From an uncultured Oscillospiraceae bacterium (lineage in GTDB: Bacteria > Bacillota > Clostridia > Oscillospirales > Oscillospiraceae), in NCBI GenBank assembly GCA_910577915.1, contig CAJTOM010000023.1, forward strand, positions 1 to 30,446: a DNA stretch of 30,446 bases, in the 5' to 3' direction. Positions 23,123 through 30,446 of the stretch are shown here, one piece after another (the stretch's first letter is position 1; each line of letters opens with the position of its first letter). Position numbers and translations under genes: made by a program. Below the pieces are notes generated by a model. That model was given only the letters and a program-made list of their open reading frames with translations, was not told the origin of the DNA and did no database searches.

Positions 23123-24112
23123 TCAGGGCACCATGCGGTCCATGACCCCGAAGAGGGCCAGGGCACAGAACAGGGTGGATACGGCGGTGAACACGGTGAC
23201 GATCTTGATCTCGCTCCAGCCGCACATCTCAAAGTGGTGGTGGATGGGGGCCATCTTGAAGATCCGCCGGCCGTGGGTCAGCTTAAAGTATACAACCTGT
23301 ATAATATCGGACAGAGTTTCCACAATGTAGATGATCCCCACCAGCAGGAGGACCAGGGGCATGTCGGCGGCGAAGGCCATCCCCGCCACCGCGCCCCCCA
23401 GAAAGAGGGAGCCGGTGTCCCCCATGAACACCTTGGCCGGGTGGGCGTTGAAGAGCAGGAAGGCCAGCAGCCCCCCCAGCAGCGCCGCCGCGAAGACGCC
23501 CAGCTGGGTGTAGCCCCACCAGGTGGCGACGGAGACAAAGAACAGGGCCACCGGGACAGACACGGAGGTGGACAGGCCGTCCAGCCCGTCGGTGATGTTC
23601 ACCGCGTTGACGGTGCCCACGATGACAAAGGCGGCGAAGACCATATACAGCGGCCAGCTCAGCGGAAGGCTGAGGTTGAAAAAGGGCACGTACAGGGTGG
23701 GGGAGAGCCGTCCCTCATAGCGCATGAGCATGAGAAACAGGATGGCGGCGGCCAGCTGCAGCAGAAACTTCTGCAGCGCGGTGAGCCCCAGATTCTGGTG
23801 CCGCTTGACCTTCTCGTAGTCGTCCAGAAAGCCGATCACCCCGAAAACGGCGGCGAAGAGAAAGACGTAGACGTGGGTCAGATCCCCCGCCAGCATTCCC
23901 GGCCAGCCGGCGATGAGCATGGCCAGGGCGGAGCCGGCGATGAACATCAGCCCCCCCATGGTGGGGGTGCCGGCCTTGGTTTTGTGCCACTTGGGCCCCA
24001 CCTCCCGGATCTCCTGGCCGGCCTTCAGCCGGCGCAGGGCGGGCAGGATCACCCTCCAGCCCAAAAGCCCCGTGGCGGCGAAGCTGACAACACACGCGAA
24101 AATCATTTCCAT
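23123..24112 (-). CDS. mraY: Phospho-N-acetylmuramoyl-pentapeptide transferase MraY
   Basis: This 329-aa integral membrane enzyme transfers phospho-MurNAc-pentapeptide from UDP to undecaprenyl phosphate, giving lipid I. Catalytic and binding motifs are intact: TPTMGG (50-55), FLDDYEK, NAVNITDGLDGL, FMGDTGSLFLGG and the histidine loop PIHHHFE. About ten transmembrane segments are visible. The ATG at 24112 follows AGGGAG. It is flanked directly by murE (27 nt) and ftsW (45 nt); the murF and murD genes common at these two positions are missing. Confidence 0.98.
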   Translation of the reverse strand: MEMIFACVVSFAATGLLGWRVILPALRRLKAGQEIREVGPKWHKTKAGTPTMGGLMFIAGSALAMLIAGWPGMLAGDLTHVYVFLFAAVFGVIGFLDDYEKVKRHQNLGLTALQKFLLQLAAAILFLMLMRYEGRLSPTLYVPFFNLSLPLSWPLYMVFAAFVIVGTVNAVNITDGLDGLSTSVSVPVALFFVSVATWWGYTQLGVFAAALLGGLLAFLLFNAHPAKVFMGDTGSLFLGGAVAGMAFAADMPLVLLLVGIIYIVETLSDIIQVVYFKLTHGRRIFKMAPIHHHFEMCGWSEIKIVTVFTAVSTLFCALALFGVMDRMVP

Positions 24113-24139
24113 GGCAGTTCTCCCTCTGGCCCGAGCGCG

Positions 24140-25591
24140 TCAGGCCCTCTCCTTTTGTTCAGCGATATACGCGGCCACCACCTCCCGCTCGTCTAAGTGC
24201 CGCTTCTCGCGGCCGACGATCTGGTAGGTCTCGTGGCCCTTGCCGGCCAGGATGATGACGTCCTCCGGCTGGGCGTGGTCCAGGGCGTAGCGGATGGCCT
24301 CCACCCGGTCCTCCACCACCGCCCAGGGGGTGGTGGAGCCCTCCAGCCCCGGCAGGATCTCCCGGATGATGTCTCCGGGGACCTCGGTGCGGGGGTTGTC
24401 GGAGGTGACGATGACGAAGTCCGCCAGCCGGGCGGCAATGCGCCCCATCTTGGGGCGCTTGCCCCGGTCCCGGTCGCCGCCGCAGCCGAACAGGAGCACC
24501 ACCCGGCCCTTGGCGAAGCCCCGGACCGTGGTGAGGATGTTCTCAATGGCGTCGGGGGTGACGGCATAGTCGATGAGAACGGTGTAGTTCCAGGGGACGG
24601 GCACGATCTCCGCCCGGCCCTTGACCCCTTCGCTGGTGGAGAGAGCCGCCGCCGCCGCCGCCAGGGGAACCCCCAGGACTCGGGCGGCCGCCAGCACCCC
24701 CAGGGCGTTGTAGACGGTAAAGCCGCCGGGGATGCCCACATGGACGGGGACGGTCTCCTCCCCCAGCAGGGCGTTGAAGGCCACGCCGTCCGCCGCCAGG
24801 CGGACCCCCTGGGCCCGCAGATCCCCCGCCGTCTGTCCGAAGGAGGAGAGGGGGCAGGGGGCGTTCCGGGTCACCCGCTCCGCCCAGGGGTCGTCGGCGT
24901 TGTAGACGCCGGCGCCGCACTGGCGGAAGAGCAGGGCCTTGGCGTCGCAGTAGTTCTCCATGGTCTCGTGGAAATCCAGGTGGTCCTGGCTGAGGTTGGT
25001 GAACACCCCCACGGCGAATTGGATGCCCGCCACCCGCTTCAGGCACAGGGCGTGGGAGGAGACCTCCATGACCACGTGGGTGCAGCCCGCGTCCGCCATG
25101 CGGCGGAAGAGGGCCTGGAGCTCGAAGGACTCGGGGGTGGTGCGCTCGGTGTGGAGGACCTCCTGGCCCACCATGTTCTGGTTGGTGCCGATGAGGCCCA
25201 CCTTGGCCCCCAGAGTTTTCTCCAGCACGTCCTTGAGGAGGTAGGTGGTGGTGGTTTTGCCGTTGGTGCCGGTGACGGCGGTCATGGTCATGGCGGCGGC
25301 AGGGTTGCCGAACCAGTTCCGGCCCGCCAGGGCCAGGGCCTCCCGGCTGTCGCGGACCAGCACGCAGGGCCCCTCCTCCGCCGGCCGCTCCTGGCAGAGG
25401 ACGCAGGCCGCGCCCCTGGCCCGGGCCATGGGGATGAACCTGTGCCCGTCGGTCTCATAGCCGGTCATGGCCACAAAGAGGTCGCCGGGCCGGGTGTTCC
25501 GGGAGTCGTAACTGACGCCGGTGATCTCCATATCCAGATCGGCGCCGGCCTCCAGAAGGTCGATGCCCTGCAGCAGCTCGCGCAGCTTCAT
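24140..25591 (-). CDS. murE: UDP-MurNAc-tripeptide ligase MurE
   Basis: This 483-aa ATP-dependent ligase adds the third residue of the stem peptide. The ATP loop is TGTNGKTTT (107-115); HLDFH and VKGRAEIV follow, and LFGCGGDRDRGKRP is in the C-domain. DNPR (398-401) is the signature for meso-diaminopimelate selection, so the wall is predicted to be DAP-type. The usual DYAHTPD reads DYAVTPD, with V344 for His. The ATG at 25591 follows GAGCAGGTGG. It is 102 nt downstream of the PBP gene in the same operon. Confidence 0.97.
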   Translation of the reverse strand: MKLRELLQGIDLLEAGADLDMEITGVSYDSRNTRPGDLFVAMTGYETDGHRFIPMARARGAACVLCQERPAEEGPCVLVRDSREALALAGRNWFGNPAAAMTMTAVTGTNGKTTTTYLLKDVLEKTLGAKVGLIGTNQNMVGQEVLHTERTTPESFELQALFRRMADAGCTHVVMEVSSHALCLKRVAGIQFAVGVFTNLSQDHLDFHETMENYCDAKALLFRQCGAGVYNADDPWAERVTRNAPCPLSSFGQTAGDLRAQGVRLAADGVAFNALLGEETVPVHVGIPGGFTVYNALGVLAAARVLGVPLAAAAAALSTSEGVKGRAEIVPVPWNYTVLIDYAVTPDAIENILTTVRGFAKGRVVLLFGCGGDRDRGKRPKMGRIAARLADFVIVTSDNPRTEVPGDIIREILPGLEGSTTPWAVVEDRVEAIRYALDHAQPEDVIILAGKGHETYQIVGREKRHLDEREVVAAYIAEQKERA

Positions 25592-25693
25592 AGTATGCCA
25601 CCTGCTCTTTCGTCATTCTTTCAATAGGGGGGCTGCCCCCATCTCATCTGTTATACCCAGTATTCCCCATGGATCAAACGGGAAATGCGCCGG

Positions 25694-28081
25694 TCAGTCC
25701 GCCGTGTTGGAGGTCTGGCCCATCTGGACGGTGATGACCGTGCCGGCGGGGACCTCCGCCCCCTCGCCGGTGGACTGGCTCATGGCCTTGACGCCGCTGC
25801 CGCTGGCGCCGGTGGCCTTCATGATGAGCCCCGCGTTGGCCAAAGCCTTATTGGCGTCGGCGGCGGAGAGGCCCAGCACGTCGGGCACCCGGCACAGCTC
25901 GCCGGATTTCTCCGCCCCCATGTAGAGGATGATCTCCGCGCCGGTGGGGACGATGGCGCCCCCGGCGGGGGTCTGGTCGGTGACCGTCTCCCCGTCGCCC
26001 ACGGTGCGGTAGGCGGCGAAGCCGTACTCCGCCAGCCGGGCGGCGGCCTGGTCCCTGGTCAGGCCCACCACGTAGGGGACGGTGCCCTCGGCGGCGGTCT
26101 GGGTGTCCTCGGTGTACTGGGGGGCGACGCCCAGATGGGAGAGAATGTCCCCCATGATGGACGAGGCGGTGGGGGCCACCATGTTGCCGCCGGAGACGTA
26201 GGTGCCCGTGTTCCGGGATGGGGTGTCCAGGGTGAGGAGCATGATGACCTGGGGGTCGTCGGCGGGGGCGAAGCACAGGAAGGACACCACCACGTCGCCC
26301 TTGGGGTTCTTCACCGGGTCCTTGGTGCCGCTCTTGTCGGCGGTGCCGGTCTTGCCGCCGATGCGGTAGCCGGGCACCTGTCCGTTGCGGCCGGTGCCGC
26401 TGCTCACCACGTACTCCAGCATCTCCCGCACCGTGGCGGAGGTCTCCTCGCTGATGACCTGCCGCACGGGCACGGCGTCGTGCTGCTTGATGACGTTGCC
26501 GTCGCTGTCCAGCTCCCGCTCCACCACGTAGGGGGTGTAGAGGTACCCGCCGTTGATGCAGGCGGCCTGGGCGGTGATGATCTGGAGGGGGGTGATGTTG
26601 TAGTTCTGGCCGAAGGCGTAGCAGGCCAGATCCAGGGTGGTGAAGTCCTTGCGGCTGGCGAAGATACCCCCCACGTCCCCCTGGAGGTCCACGCCGGTCT
26701 TCTCCATCAGCCCGAAGGCCTCCATGTAGTCGTAGAACCGGTCGGTGCCCATGCTCAGGCCGATGCTGATGAAGGCGGGGTTGCAGGAGTTCCCCACGGC
26801 CTCCTTGAGGATCTGGTGGCCGTGGCCGGTTTTCTTGGAGCAGCCGATGGGCTCCCCGCTGACGGTGATGGAGCCGCCGCACTGGAAGGTGCTGTTGGGG
26901 GTTATGGCGCCCTCCTCCAGGGCCATGGACAGTGTGAGGATCTTGGCGGTGGAGCCGGGTTCATAGGTGTCGTTGACCGCCTTGTTGCGCCACTGCCGGT
27001 TCTGCAGCAGCCCCAGGGCCTCCCAGTAGGCGTCCGAGTGCTCCTGGCCGGGGGCGGGGGGGTTCTCCTCCTCCACCTTGGCCAGCTCCGCCTGGAGCAG
27101 GGGGTCGTAGATGCCGTGGTGGTCGTTGATGTCGTAGGTGGGGCTGGAGGCGATGGCCAGGATGCCCCCGGTGTTGGGGTCCATGACAATGCCCGTCGCG
27201 CCGTTTTTCGCCCCGTACTTGGCCACCATGTCCTCCAGCCCCCGCTCCACGTAGGACTGGATAACGCTGTCCAGGGTCAGCTGGAGGCTGTGGCCGTCCT
27301 GGGCGTCGTAGTACTGCTCATACTGGAACATGATCTCGGAGCTGCGCCCGTCCTGGGCGGTGACCGCCAGACCGGCGCTGCCCTCCAGCTCCTCGTCGTA
27401 GAGGGCCTCCAGGCCGTAGGCTCCCCGGTTGTCGGGGTCCAGAAAGCCGATGACGTGGGAGGCCAGGGCGCTGTAGGGATAGTAGCGCTTGGAGTCGGTC
27501 TCCAGGTGCACCCCCTGGAGCACCGCGCCGGAGTCGTTGCTGGAGATAAACTCCCGGATCTGGTCGCTGACGCTCTTCTCCACCCGCCGCTTGATAACGG
27601 CGTACATGTAGTTGGTCCGGGCCATCTCGTCGCGGATCTTCTCCTCGTCGATCTCCAGGATCTCCGCCAGCCGCTGGGCGATCATGTCCTTGTAGGCCTG
27701 GCCGCTCATGGGCAGGCTCTCCCCCTCGGCCAGGCCCGCGTCCAGCTTCTTCAGCCGGGCCAGATCCAGCTCGTCGGCCCGCCGCTGGATGGCGTTGGGG
27801 TCCAGGAAGACGTTGTCCGCCGAGGCGGACATGGCCAGAATGGTGCCGCTGCGGTCGTAGATGCTGCCCCGGGAGGCGGTGATGACGGTGCTGCGCATCT
27901 GCTGGCTGGAGGCCCGTGACTTCATGTCGTCGTGCTGGTTGATGGTGAGGTCGTAGGCCTTGGCGAACAGGGCCAGAAAGGAGAGCACGCCGAACACCAG
28001 CAGCAGCGCCAGGGTGCGCCGCTGGATGATCAGCTTGGCCAGACGGGCGGAATCAGGTTTTCTCTGGGGCTTTTTTGCCAT
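25694..28081 (-). CDS. ftsI: Class B penicillin-binding protein with two PASTA domains (FtsI/PBP2B or SpoVD)
   Basis: This 795-aa transpeptidase cross-links septal or cortex peptidoglycan. One transmembrane helix lies at about 22-44. The dimerisation domain runs to about 245, with RGSIYDRSG at 71-79. The transpeptidase carries S377-x-x-K380 (EPGSTAK), SCN (432-434) and KTGT (577-580). Two C-terminal PASTA domains lie at about 668-722 and 730-788. Two PASTA domains resemble Bacillus PBP2B, while SpoVD has one, but clostridial clusters usually carry a single gene for both roles. The ATG at 28081 follows AGGAGG. It is 165 nt after ftsL, an unusually wide gap for this operon. Confidence 0.96.
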   Translation of the reverse strand: MAKKPQRKPDSARLAKLIIQRRTLALLLVFGVLSFLALFAKAYDLTINQHDDMKSRASSQQMRSTVITASRGSIYDRSGTILAMSASADNVFLDPNAIQRRADELDLARLKKLDAGLAEGESLPMSGQAYKDMIAQRLAEILEIDEEKIRDEMARTNYMYAVIKRRVEKSVSDQIREFISSNDSGAVLQGVHLETDSKRYYPYSALASHVIGFLDPDNRGAYGLEALYDEELEGSAGLAVTAQDGRSSEIMFQYEQYYDAQDGHSLQLTLDSVIQSYVERGLEDMVAKYGAKNGATGIVMDPNTGGILAIASSPTYDINDHHGIYDPLLQAELAKVEEENPPAPGQEHSDAYWEALGLLQNRQWRNKAVNDTYEPGSTAKILTLSMALEEGAITPNSTFQCGGSITVSGEPIGCSKKTGHGHQILKEAVGNSCNPAFISIGLSMGTDRFYDYMEAFGLMEKTGVDLQGDVGGIFASRKDFTTLDLACYAFGQNYNITPLQIITAQAACINGGYLYTPYVVERELDSDGNVIKQHDAVPVRQVISEETSATVREMLEYVVSSGTGRNGQVPGYRIGGKTGTADKSGTKDPVKNPKGDVVVSFLCFAPADDPQVIMLLTLDTPSRNTGTYVSGGNMVAPTASSIMGDILSHLGVAPQYTEDTQTAAEGTVPYVVGLTRDQAAARLAEYGFAAYRTVGDGETVTDQTPAGGAIVPTGAEIILYMGAEKSGELCRVPDVLGLSAADANKALANAGLIMKATGASGSGVKAMSQSTGEGAEVPAGTVITVQMGQTSNTAD

Positions 28082-28101
28082 AAGGTCCTCCTTTAGCGAT
28101 G

Positions 28102-28145
28102 AAAAAACATGGACGGGAGCAAGAGGTTCCCGCCTCCCGCTCCCG
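28102..28145 (-). other. Hairpin with T-run between ftsL and ftsI
   Basis: In the ftsL-ftsI gap CGGGAGC (28114-28120) pairs with GCTCCCG (28139-28145), with an inner GAGG/CCTC pair. Six T follow on the minus strand (28102-28107) after a 6-nt gap. It resembles a leaky attenuator placed 20-64 nt before ftsI. A TATACT hexamer also lies in the gap but without a good -35. Confidence 0.35.
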
Positions 28146-28246
28146 GCCTGCCGGCATACGATCCATGCGCGGGTGGGAGCAGGTCCGCGGCCGCGATCCC
28201 GGCGGGAAGCGCCGGCGGCAGCTCTCACCAATGAGTATACTTTCCG

Positions 28247-28837
28247 TCACTGGAAATATTCCACGACGGCGTACATCGCCCGGCTCAGTCCCGTGAGCAC
28301 GCGGTCCAGAAGACCGCCGTCTCTCCCGGTGTAGGAGACGGCCTGATCCTCGCCGGGCAGGTCAATGTAGTAGATTTGACTCTCGCTGGGGATGGTCATG
28401 CCGGCGGCCTCGGCGGCCTCCTTCACCGAGGAGAGGTCGAAGGCCTGCTCGTACTGGGTCAGCAGGGCCACCTGCTCCACCTGCAGCACGCTGATGCGCT
28501 CCTTCATGGACACGATGCTGCGGGAGATGCTGTTGATGCGCACATAGCACAGCAGCGTCGCCACCATCAGCGCGCCCACGAAGGCGAATCCCAGCACCGC
28601 CGCGAAGGACACCCGCTGGGCCGGGCGGACGGCGGCCTTGGCCTGGGCCCGGCGGCGGGAGAGGCGCTCGGCCTCGGTCTCCCTGCGCCGGCGGTACTGC
28701 TGGTCGAAGTCCAGCTGTCCGCTGCGTTCCAGCCGGCGCTCCAGCGCCCGGCTGTCCAGCTTGCGTGCGAGGTTGCCGTCCACCACGCCGGGGGTGTTGT
28801 AGCGCTGTCTGGGTTTTCTTCCGCTGCTGCCGGCCAT
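28247..28837 (-). CDS. ftsL: FtsL-like septum protein
   Basis: This 196-aa bitopic protein has a long basic cytoplasmic part (about 1-77, RRRRETEAERLSRRRAQ), one transmembrane helix at about 78-100, and an external coiled-coil (INSISRSIVSMKERISVLQV). A short domain follows with AAEAAGMTIPSESQIYYIDL. Topology and position between rsmH and the PBP gene identify it as FtsL, which bridges FtsQ/DivIB to the PBP-FtsW synthase. It is longer than Bacillus FtsL (about 117 aa) at both ends. The ATG at 28837 follows GGAGGA. Confidence 0.85.
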   Translation of the reverse strand: MAGSSGRKPRQRYNTPGVVDGNLARKLDSRALERRLERSGQLDFDQQYRRRRETEAERLSRRRAQAKAAVRPAQRVSFAAVLGFAFVGALMVATLLCYVRINSISRSIVSMKERISVLQVEQVALLTQYEQAFDLSSVKEAAEAAGMTIPSESQIYYIDLPGEDQAVSYTGRDGGLLDRVLTGLSRAMYAVVEYFQ

Positions 28838-28910
28838 GGGCGGTCCTCCTCTGTAAAAAATGCGGCCCTCCGGGGCCGGGCTGTTCCTGCCCGGCGGGAA
28901 AGCGGGCGGA

Positions 28911-29861
28911 TCAGAACGCCGTCCGCTCCGCCGTGCGGAGTTTGGCGCTGCGTGCTCTGGGGTTTGCCGCCAGCTCCTCCGGGGAGGCGGCCGCGGGCTT
29001 GCGGCCCACCAGCTTCAGCTTGGGCTTCTTCCCGCACACGCAAACCGGAAATTGGGGCGGGCAGGTGCAGCCGGTGGCCAGCTGCCGCATGGTCTGCTTG
29101 ACAATGCGGTCCTCCAGGCTGTGGAAGGTGATGACCGCCAGCCGTCCGCCGGGGGCCAGGGCCTCCGCCGCCGCCTCCAGCATGGGGGGCAGAGCGTCCA
29201 GCTCGCCGTTGACGGCGATGCGGACGGCCTGAAAGCTGCGCTTGGCGGGGTGCTGCTTCTCCCGCAGAGCGGCGGCGGGCATGGCGGAACGGATGATGTC
29301 CGCCAGCTCCCCGGTGGTTTCGATGGGGGCCTGCGCACGCCGCCGGAGGATGGCCTGGGCGATGCGGGCGGCGTAGCGCTCCTCGCCGTACTCCCGCAGA
29401 ATGCGGCACAGCTCCTCGCCGCTCCAGGTGTTGACCACCTGCCGGGCGTCCAGGGCCGCCGTCCCGTCCATACGCATGTCCAGTGGTGCATCGTGCATGT
29501 AGCTGAAGCCCCGCCGGGGCTCGTCCAGCTGGGGGGAGGAGACGCCCAGATCGAAGAGCATCCCGTCCAGCCCCTCCGCCCCCAGATCCCGGAGAATGCT
29601 CCCCAGGTCCCGGAAGTTGCCGTGGACCAGGGTGACCCGGTCCCCGAACTCCACCAGCCGCTCCCGAGCGGCCTCAATGGCGGTCATGTCCCGGTCGATG
29701 CCGATGAGCCGGCCCCCCGCCGTCAGGCGGCGGAGGATGGCCAGGGAGTGGCCCGCCCGGCCCAGGGTGCCGTCCAGGTAGACGCCGCCGGGCTTGATGG
29801 CCAGCGCCTCCAGACACTCGTCCAGCAGAACGGGCCGGTGCCCGTAGTCCTTTTCTTCCAT
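28911..29861 (-). CDS. rsmH: 16S rRNA (cytosine(1402)-N(4))-methyltransferase RsmH
   Basis: This 316-aa SAM-dependent enzyme methylates N4 of C1402 in the ribosomal P site. GHRPVLLDECL opens the protein. SAM-binding motifs are YLDGTLGRAGHS (28-39) and GIDRDMTAIE. FDLGVSSPQLD, GFSYMHDAPLDMRMD and ITFHSLEDRIVK are also family-typical. A cysteine-containing stretch (CTCPPQFPVCVCGKKP) near the end is common in Firmicutes members. The ATG at 29861 is 4 nt after the mraZ stop, with its ribosome site inside mraZ. Confidence 0.98.
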   Translation of the reverse strand: MEEKDYGHRPVLLDECLEALAIKPGGVYLDGTLGRAGHSLAILRRLTAGGRLIGIDRDMTAIEAARERLVEFGDRVTLVHGNFRDLGSILRDLGAEGLDGMLFDLGVSSPQLDEPRRGFSYMHDAPLDMRMDGTAALDARQVVNTWSGEELCRILREYGEERYAARIAQAILRRRAQAPIETTGELADIIRSAMPAAALREKQHPAKRSFQAVRIAVNGELDALPPMLEAAAEALAPGGRLAVITFHSLEDRIVKQTMRQLATGCTCPPQFPVCVCGKKPKLKLVGRKPAAASPEELAANPRARSAKLRTAERTAF

Positions 29862-29865
29862 ATCC

Positions 29866-30282
29866 CTAGAATCCTAACTCCTCCATGGCGGCGGCCAGAT
29901 TTTCGGGGTCCAGGCCGGCGGCCTCGATGGGGGCCCACCGCTCCGGACTCCAGAGCTCCACGCACTTGGAGGCGCCGTTGATGACCACCTCCCGCTCCAG
30001 GGCGGCGTACTGGCGCAGCTTGGCGGGAATAAGGATGCGGCCCTGGGTGTCGGGCTCGCACTTGGCGGCGTTGGCGAAGAGGGCGCGCATGCTCCGGGCC
30101 TTGGCCAGGGGCAGGGCGTCAAATTTGGCGGTGAGGTCGGCCCACTTGGCGTCGGAGTACACCGACAGGCACCCGTCCAGGCCGATGGTGACGTAAAAGG
30201 TCTCGCCCAGCTCCTCCCGGTACTTGGCGGGGATGAACAGGCGGCCCTTGGCATCGATATTGTGCTGGTACTGCCCGATCAT
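29866..30282 (-). CDS. mraZ: Transcriptional regulator MraZ
   Basis: This 138-aa protein has two SpoVT/AbrB-like domains (about 5-50 and 75-120), each with the family motif: DAKGRLFIPAKYREEL and DTQGRILIPAKLRQYA. MraZ forms rings and represses its own dcw operon by binding TGGGN repeats near the promoter; such repeats are present at 30375-30399. The ATG at 30282 has GGTGGAGGG upstream. It is the first gene of the cluster. Confidence 0.98.
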   Translation of the reverse strand: MIGQYQHNIDAKGRLFIPAKYREELGETFYVTIGLDGCLSVYSDAKWADLTAKFDALPLAKARSMRALFANAAKCEPDTQGRILIPAKLRQYAALEREVVINGASKCVELWSPERWAPIEAAGLDPENLAAAMEELGF

Positions 30283-30334
30283 CGCCCTCCACCTGCCTCT
30301 CCGCCGCGGGCGCGGCCCTCTGCGGGGGGAGACG

Positions 30335-30352
30335 GCCGGCCTGAGGGCCGGC
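30335..30352 (-). other. Hairpin in the mraZ leader
   Basis: A 7-bp GC stem (GCCGGCC, 30335-30341 with 30346-30352) with a 4-nt loop lies in the roughly 120-nt mraZ leader. No T-run follows. It may stabilise the mRNA. Confidence 0.4.
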
Positions 30353-30374
30353 GGTGGTCCAATCAGGGATATGG

Positions 30375-30399
30375 CTCTACTTTCCCCCACTTTCCCCCA
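30375..30399 (-). promoter_or_regulatory. MraZ operator (TGGGN direct repeats)
   Basis: On the minus strand two TGGGG units (30395-30399 and 30385-30389), each followed by GAAAG, repeat with a 10-bp period; a third degenerate unit TAGAG (30375-30379) continues it. The known MraZ site is TGGGN repeated with 5-bp spacers. The site lies just downstream of the predicted transcription start. Confidence 0.7.
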
Positions 30400-30408
30400 C
30401 TTGTGTTT

Positions 30409-30437
30409 AGTATAAGGCAGATGAAGCAGAAATGCAA
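30409..30437 (-). promoter_or_regulatory. Sigma-A promoter of the mraZ-dcw operon
   Basis: On the minus strand TTGCAT (30432-30437), 17 bp, TATACT (30409-30414). Transcription is expected to start near 30402. Confidence 0.7.
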
Positions 30438-30446
30438 GCATAAAAT

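Noticed and set aside
22028..24196. A 722-codon plus-strand open frame antisense to ftsW and mraY
   Set aside because: His/Gln/Gly/Asp-rich antisense shadow; mraY and ftsW explain the DNA.
25685..27919. A 744-codon plus-strand open frame antisense to the PBP gene
   Set aside because: Val/Gly/His/Asp-rich shadow of a well-supported 795-aa PBP.
30375..30399. Direct repeats at the right edge as the start of a CRISPR or tandem repeat
   Set aside because: Only about 2.5 units of 10 bp, lying exactly where the MraZ operator is expected.

Overview
The window is chromosomal DNA from a GC-rich, endospore-forming Gram-positive bacterium of the class Clostridia. The best guess is an Oscillospiraceae relative of Flavonifractor, Pseudoflavonifractor or Intestinimonas. 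The basis is Spo0A, SpoIVB and a YlbJ-like sporulation protein next to a Firmicutes-type division and cell-wall (dcw) cluster, consensus sigma-A promoters with AGGAGG-type ribosome sites, a DUF6774-type small protein, and high GC throughout. The genus is inferred by family resemblance only. No rRNA, tRNA or CRISPR array was seen.

Left part (1-10.4 kb): the N-terminal half of a tyrosine recombinase runs off the left edge. Then come ymdB, a YbaK-type deacylase and an SbcD/YhaO-like phosphoesterase on the plus strand; thiN, ylbJ and comFB on the minus strand; and pyridoxamine kinase followed by a thyA-folA-recG operon on the plus strand. Directly after the recG stop codon lies a 162-bp palindromic MITE-like repeat with 19-bp terminal inverted repeats and a TAA duplication. 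It is followed by an in-frame internal-deletion remnant of an AAA ATPase and a DUF6774-like small gene.

Middle (10.4-15.9 kb): spo0A and spoIVB lie on the minus strand, but their usual adjacency is broken by an oppositely oriented three-gene ABC importer cassette (substrate-binding lipoprotein, permease, ATPase; TrpXYZ-like). The spo0A-importer gap is about 580 bp. It holds inverted near-0A boxes, a sigma-H-like element, a sigma-G-like promoter reading into the importer, and a 16-bp perfect hairpin.

Right part (15.9-30.4 kb): the dcw cluster, read right to left, is mraZ-rsmH-ftsL-ftsI(PASTA)-murE-mraY-ftsW-murG-murA-ftsQ, then ftsZ with its own promoter, then an unrecognised lipoprotein gene. 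mraZ has a strong promoter and direct repeats matching the MraZ operator. murF and murD, which usually flank mraY, are absent here. Together these genes make lipid II (MurA, MurE, MraY, MurG), polymerise and cross-link it at the septum (FtsW, PBP), and assemble the divisome (FtsZ, FtsQ, FtsL).

No wholly new multi-gene system is evident. The most unusual parts are the importer inserted between spoIVB and spo0A with a possible forespore promoter, the comFB leader with two competing stems, the repeat plus ATPase remnant after recG, and the orphan lipoprotein after ftsZ.
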